Translations under genes and position numbers: made by a program
Source: Sphaerisporangium krabiense
GTDB taxonomy: Bacteria > Actinomycetota > Actinomycetes > Streptosporangiales > Streptosporangiaceae
Direction of reading: 5' to 3'
Assembly (NCBI RefSeq): GCF_014200435.1
Contig: NZ_JACHBR010000001.1
Coordinates: 3,937,501-4,001,500 of the forward strand
Length of the DNA: 64,000 bases
Notes under the pieces: generated by a model
Databases searched by the model: none
What the model was told of the DNA's origin: nothing
Seen by the model: only the letters and a program-made list of their open reading frames with translations
Shown: in pieces, positions 60,728 through 64,000 of the stretch
Layout of the letters: every line of letters starts with the position of its first letter
How positions within the stretch are numbered: the stretch's first letter is position 1

Positions 60728-61693
60728 ATGGCCAACACGAGCTCGCGCACGCTGCGGCTGCTGTCCCTGCTCCAGACCCACCGCTACTGGCCGGGCTCCG
60801 AGCTCGCCGACCGGCTCGGCGTCTCGGTCCGCACGCTGCGCCGCGACGTGGACCGGCTGCGTGAGCTCGGCTATCCCGTCGAGGCCCACCGCGGGGTGGA
60901 CGGCGGCTACCAGCTCGCCCCCGGCGCCGCGCTGCCCCCGCTGCTGGTGGACGACGAGGAGGCCGTGGCGCTGGCCGTCGGCCTGCGCCTGGCCGCGCAG
61001 GGGGCGATCGCGGGCATCGAGGAGTCCTCCGTGCGCGCGCTGACCAAGGTCGTGCAGGTCATGCCGCCCCGCCTGCGCAACCGCATCGAGGCCCTGCGCG
61101 CGGCCACGCTGCCCACCGTATGGGGCGCGGGCCCGACCGTCGACGCGGGGACGCTCACCACCGTGGCCCAGGCGTGCCGGGACGAGGAGCGCCTGCGCTT
61201 CACCTACACCGCGCGGGCGGGCGAGGCGAGCGAACGGCACGTCGAGCCGCACCGGCTGGTCCCGCTCGGCCGCCGCTGGTACCTCGTGGCCTACGACCTC
61301 ACCCGGCACGACTGGCGCAGCTTCCGCCTCGACCGGCTGAGCGACCCGCGCGGCACGCGGGACCGCTTCCGCCCGCGCGAGCTGCCCGCCGAGGACGCCG
61401 CCGCGTTCGTCCGCGCGGGCATCGACACGCTGACCACCCAGCACTCCGTCGAGATCATCGTGCACGCGCCCGTTGAGACGGTCCGCAAGCGCCTCGGCTG
61501 GTGGGCGACGGTCGAACCCCTGGACCCGGAGCGCTGCCGTCTGCGGATGAGCGTGGACAGCATGGACTGGCCGGTGTTCGCGCTCGGCGCCACCGGGGCG
61601 GACTTCGAGGTCGTCCACCCGCCCGAACTGTCCGACCGGCTCCGCGAATGGGGCACCCGCTTCCTGCGGTCCACGGGCGCGGCGGGCACGTGA
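60728..61693 (+). CDS. HTH-WYL transcriptional regulator
   Basis: 321 residues. DeoR-like HTH (RTLRLLSLLQTHRYWPGSELADRLGVSVRTLRRDVDRLRELG in parts) followed by the WYL domain with PHRLVPLGRRWYLVAYDL near 175 and a C-terminal WCX-like extension. WYL domains sense nucleotides or other ligands. ATG 60728 is chosen by homology; ATG 60707 is possible. Divergent from the heparinase-like gene by about 170 bp. Confidence 0.9.
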   Translation: MANTSSRTLRLLSLLQTHRYWPGSELADRLGVSVRTLRRDVDRLRELGYPVEAHRGVDGGYQLAPGAALPPLLVDDEEAVALAVGLRLAAQGAIAGIEESSVRALTKVVQVMPPRLRNRIEALRAATLPTVWGAGPTVDAGTLTTVAQACRDEERLRFTYTARAGEASERHVEPHRLVPLGRRWYLVAYDLTRHDWRSFRLDRLSDPRGTRDRFRPRELPAEDAAAFVRAGIDTLTTQHSVEIIVHAPVETVRKRLGWWATVEPLDPERCRLRMSVDSMDWPVFALGATGADFEVVHPPELSDRLREWGTRFLRSTGAAGT

Positions 61694-61781
61694 TCCCTCC
61701 TGCGATCCGGACGGATTCTGTCCTCTATCGCCGCTAGCGTCGGACGTGTCGAAGCAACCCCCTGAGGAGGAAGCGCCGGTC

Positions 61782-62891
61782 ATGAGCGAAAGATCCGCGG
61801 TCTCCCTGCGCACGCTGAACCGGACGCTGCTGGAGCGCCAGCACCTGCTGCGCCGCAGCACGGGCACGGCCCTGGACGTCGTCCGGCACCTGGGCCCGGT
61901 GCAGGGACAGGAGCACAACGCGCCGTACATCGGCCTGTGGACGCGGATCGCGGGCTTCCGTCACGACGACCTCGCCGCCCTGCTGCACGACCGGAGCGTG
62001 GTGCGCGGCACCTTGATCCGCATGACCCAGCACCTGGCCGCCGCGGAGGACTACCTGCGGCTGCGCCCGCTGATCCAGCCCGCGCTGACCCGCATGGCCT
62101 TCCAGGGCACCGGCGCCGAGGTGGCCGGCCTCGGCGCCGCCAAGATCGCCGAGGTGGCGGCGGAGCTGCTCGGCGACCGTACGATGCGCCGGCCCGAGCT
62201 CGGCCGCCTGCTCGCCGAACGGTTCCCCGGGTACGGGACCGCCGCGCTGACCCGGACCGCGCACTGCCTCGTCGCGCAGATCCACCCGCCGCCCAGCGGC
62301 CTGTGGGGCGGCTGGGCCGGGCGCGGGGCCGTCCCGTGCGCGCTCGCCGAGCGGTGGATCGGCCGTCCCCTGGAGGAGCCGCGCCCCGAGGCGCCCGAGG
62401 AGATGGTCCTGCGCTACCTGGCCGCGTTCGGCCCGGCCACGGTGAAGGACGTCCAGCTCTGGTCCGGCGTCACCCGCCTGCGCGAGGTGGTCGAACGGCT
62501 CCGCCTCGGCCTGCGCGTCCTGCGCGGCGAGCGGGGCGGCGAGCTGTTCGACCTCCCGGACGCCGTGCTCGCCGACCCGGAGGTCCCCGCGCCGCCGCGC
62601 TTCCTGCCCGCCTACGACAACGTCCTCATCGGCCACGCCGACCGGACGCGGATCATCGCCGACGAGCACCGCCCGGCCGTGATGGCCGGCCGGGCGCTGG
62701 TGCTGCCCACGTTCCTGCTCGACGGCTTCGTCCGGGGCACGTGGGAGGTGGACGGCCGCTCGCTGAGGATCAGCCCCTTCGCGCCGCTGCGGGACGCCGA
62801 GGCCGCGGAGCTGCTCGCCGAGGCCGAACGTCTGCTGGACTTCGTCGCGCCCGCCGCCGAGCGCGCCGCGTGGACCACCGCGCTCGGCTGA
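61782..62891 (+). CDS. Winged-helix DNA-binding protein (HTH_42/AlkZ-like)
   Basis: 369 residues. SLRTLNRTLLERQHLLRRS at the start, HLGPVQGQEHNAPYIGLWTRI and RGTLIRMTQHLAAAEDY, then PAYDNVLIGHADRTRII and FLLDGFVRGTWEVD. This is the winged-helix family related to AlkZ/YcaQ DNA glycosylases, although the QxQ-type catalytic motif is seen only as PVQGQ. Start: GTG 61746 or ATG 61782 (GAGGAGG 12 bases before the latter). Probable role in DNA binding or lesion repair. Confidence 0.82.
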   Translation: MSERSAVSLRTLNRTLLERQHLLRRSTGTALDVVRHLGPVQGQEHNAPYIGLWTRIAGFRHDDLAALLHDRSVVRGTLIRMTQHLAAAEDYLRLRPLIQPALTRMAFQGTGAEVAGLGAAKIAEVAAELLGDRTMRRPELGRLLAERFPGYGTAALTRTAHCLVAQIHPPPSGLWGGWAGRGAVPCALAERWIGRPLEEPRPEAPEEMVLRYLAAFGPATVKDVQLWSGVTRLREVVERLRLGLRVLRGERGGELFDLPDAVLADPEVPAPPRFLPAYDNVLIGHADRTRIIADEHRPAVMAGRALVLPTFLLDGFVRGTWEVDGRSLRISPFAPLRDAEAAELLAEAERLLDFVAPAAERAAWTTALG

Positions 62892-62954
62892 GCCTTTCGG
62901 CCCGGGACCGCGGCGGTGGCCCGGCCCCGCCGGGCGCCGCGGGCGTCGTGGTGT

Positions 62955-63329
62955 TCAGGCGTCCTTGCGGCCGGCGGACTGGACGACCTCGAACGTCCAC
63001 AGCTCCGACCCGGTCGCCGCGGGACCGCCGTGCCCGTGCCCCTGTCCGTGCCCCTGTCCGTGGCCGTGGCCCTGGGCGGCGGCGTCGGCGGCGGCTCGGG
63101 CGTGGCCGGCCTGGAAGGCCTCGCTTCGCTGCCAGGCCTCGAAGTCCTCCTCGCTGCGCCAGCGGGTGTAGACGAGGTACCTGTCGGTGCCCTCGACCGG
63201 CCGCAGCAGCTCGAACCACTCGAACCCGTCCGACGACTCGACCATCCCGGCGCGGTCGCCGAACCTGCTCTCCAGGGCCGCGCGCATCTCGGCCGGCACG
63301 GACAGAACGTTGATCTTCACAACCGACAT
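62955..63329 (-). CDS. Antibiotic biosynthesis monooxygenase (ABM) domain protein with His-Gly loop
   Basis: 124 residues. VKINVLSVPAEMRAALESRF, ESSDGFEWFELLRPVEGTDRYLVYTRWRSEEDFEAWQ in part, and SELWTFEVVQSAG form the ABM ferredoxin-like fold used by IsdG-type and other cofactor-free oxygenases. Between the last helix and strand is a repeated Gly-His-Gly-Gln loop, with about seven histidines in 16 residues, which the family does not usually have. It may bind metal. ATG 63329 follows GGGAG. Confidence 0.85.
   Translation of the reverse strand: MSVVKINVLSVPAEMRAALESRFGDRAGMVESSDGFEWFELLRPVEGTDRYLVYTRWRSEEDFEAWQRSEAFQAGHARAAADAAAQGHGHGQGHGQGHGHGGPAATGSELWTFEVVQSAGRKDA
63028..63076 (-). repeat. 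Tandem repeat coding Gly-His-Gly-Gln
   Basis: Short repeats of CCCCTGTCCGTG type on the plus strand give the His-Gly loop of the ABM protein. Confidence 0.7.
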
Positions 63330-63527
63330 GGCCACTCCCTCGTCAGACGGATCTCCCGGGACGGCACGCCGAGGCGGGCCGTCCACTGAGGCCCACCCTA
63401 TGATCCGGCCCTCCCGCCCCTCGGCCCGCCGGGTCACGGCACGCCAGGACGGTCCGCCGGCCGGTGGCCGATGCGGCGCGCGGCGGCGGTGTGCGTGCCG
63501 GTTTCGCGGCGGCACTAGCCTTGTGGG

Positions 63528-64000
63528 GTGCGTATCGCAAGGTTCTCCACAGGTGAGGGCGTCGCGTTCGGCGTGGTCGAAGGCGCCCAGGGCGAAGAGT
63601 TCGTCTCCAGGATCGACGGGCATCCGTTCGCGGCGATCCAGTTCACCGGCGAGCGGTACCCGCTCCAAGAGGTGCGTCTGGTCACGCCGATGCTGCCCAG
63701 CAAGGTCATCGCGGTCGGAAAGAACTACGCCGGGCACATCCGCGAGATGGGCGGCGAGGCGCCGGTCGAGCCGCTGATCTTCGGCAAGCCCTCCACCTCG
63801 GTGATCGGGCACGGCGAGGCCATCGCCTACCCGCACAAGCTCACCGAGCACGTCGACTACGAGGGCGAGCTGGCCGTGGTGATCGGCCGCCTCTGCCGCG
63901 AGGTCCCCGTCGAGCGCGCCCACGAGGTGATCTTCGGTTACACCTGCGCGAACGACGTGACCGCCCGCGACCTCCAGCGGAGGGACGGGCAGTGGACCCG
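63528..64000 (+). CDS. Fumarylacetoacetate hydrolase family protein, 3' end outside window
   Basis: The first 157 residues or so. VTPMLPSKVIAVGKNYAGHIREMG near 55, PLIFGKPSTSVIGHGEAI near 80, and DYEGELAVVIGR near 107 with the metal Glu, then FGYTCANDVTARDLQRRDGQW. FAH enzymes hydrolyse or isomerise oxo-acid substrates using Mg. GTG 63528 lies six bases after TAGCCT, so it is probably leaderless. Confidence 0.88.
   Translation, partial: MRIARFSTGEGVAFGVVEGAQGEEFVSRIDGHPFAAIQFTGERYPLQEVRLVTPMLPSKVIAVGKNYAGHIREMGGEAPVEPLIFGKPSTSVIGHGEAIAYPHKLTEHVDYEGELAVVIGRLCREVPVERAHEVIFGYTCANDVTARDLQRRDGQWT

Overview
The window is a high-GC actinobacterial chromosome segment. Pervasive G/C third positions, GTG starts, many leaderless starts placed 5-9 nt after a TANNNT-type -10, and the gene order all point to a mycelial actinomycete, most likely Streptosporangiales. 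The gene order is etfBA, cysteine desulfurase, mnmA, a MetE-like protein, ligA, gatCAB, ilvBNC, serA, leuB, ilvE, cimA and a FAH-family gene; by memory it resembles the ligA-gatCAB-ilv-leuB region of Streptomyces. No tRNA, rRNA, insertion sequence, prophage or CRISPR array was seen.

Layout. 1-2.3 kb: a truncated membrane protein and a membrane-anchored Ser/Thr kinase. 2.3-4.4 kb: electron transfer flavoprotein etfBA. 4.5-7.3 kb: a short-chain dehydrogenase behind a twin operator, an MFS transporter and a TetR regulator. 7.4-13.6 kb: cysteine desulfurase and mnmA (tRNA 2-thiouridine), split by an accessory block that holds a MerR regulator divergent from a second ribosomal protein L11, two uncharacterised proteins and a double-HTH MerR protein. 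13.6-16.8 kb: a cassette of a double-glycine peptide, a C39-peptidase ABC exporter and a metallo-beta-lactamase-fold hydrolase. 16.9-21 kb: MetE-like protein, a secreted small protein and ligA. 21-25.2 kb: SDR and TetR with twin operators, then a GGDEF-EAL protein. 25.3-31.3 kb: gatCAB and a VanW-type protein. 31.3-36.3 kb: a sugar dehydrogenase lipoprotein, a D-2-hydroxyacid dehydrogenase and a PAS-GGDEF-EAL protein. 36.4-40 kb: ilvBNC behind an attenuator. 40-49.6 kb: D,D-carboxypeptidase, DUF1707-FHA protein, PadR with an ABC exporter, a GPH-type transporter, GNAT and an SseB-like protein. 49.8-57.6 kb: serA, an attenuator-like leader with a 40-residue ORF, a ROK regulator, leuB, ilvE, and cimA behind a second clear attenuator. 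57.7-64 kb: terC behind a manganese-type riboswitch, a heparinase-like lyase, a WYL regulator, a winged-helix protein, an ABM protein and a truncated FAH-family gene.

How it works together. The core is branched-chain amino acid synthesis: ilvBNC, leuB, ilvE and cimA, with citramalate as an isoleucine precursor. ilvB and cimA are each preceded by a tiny Leu/Ile/Val-rich reading frame and a hairpin followed by a T-run. A third leader of the same style precedes the 40-residue ORF. The accessory genes hold the most unusual material. The L11 paralogue lacks the proline cluster that thiopeptide antibiotics contact and sits behind a classical 19-bp-spacer MerR promoter. The orphan GG-leader peptide has its own protease-exporter but no visible modifying enzyme.
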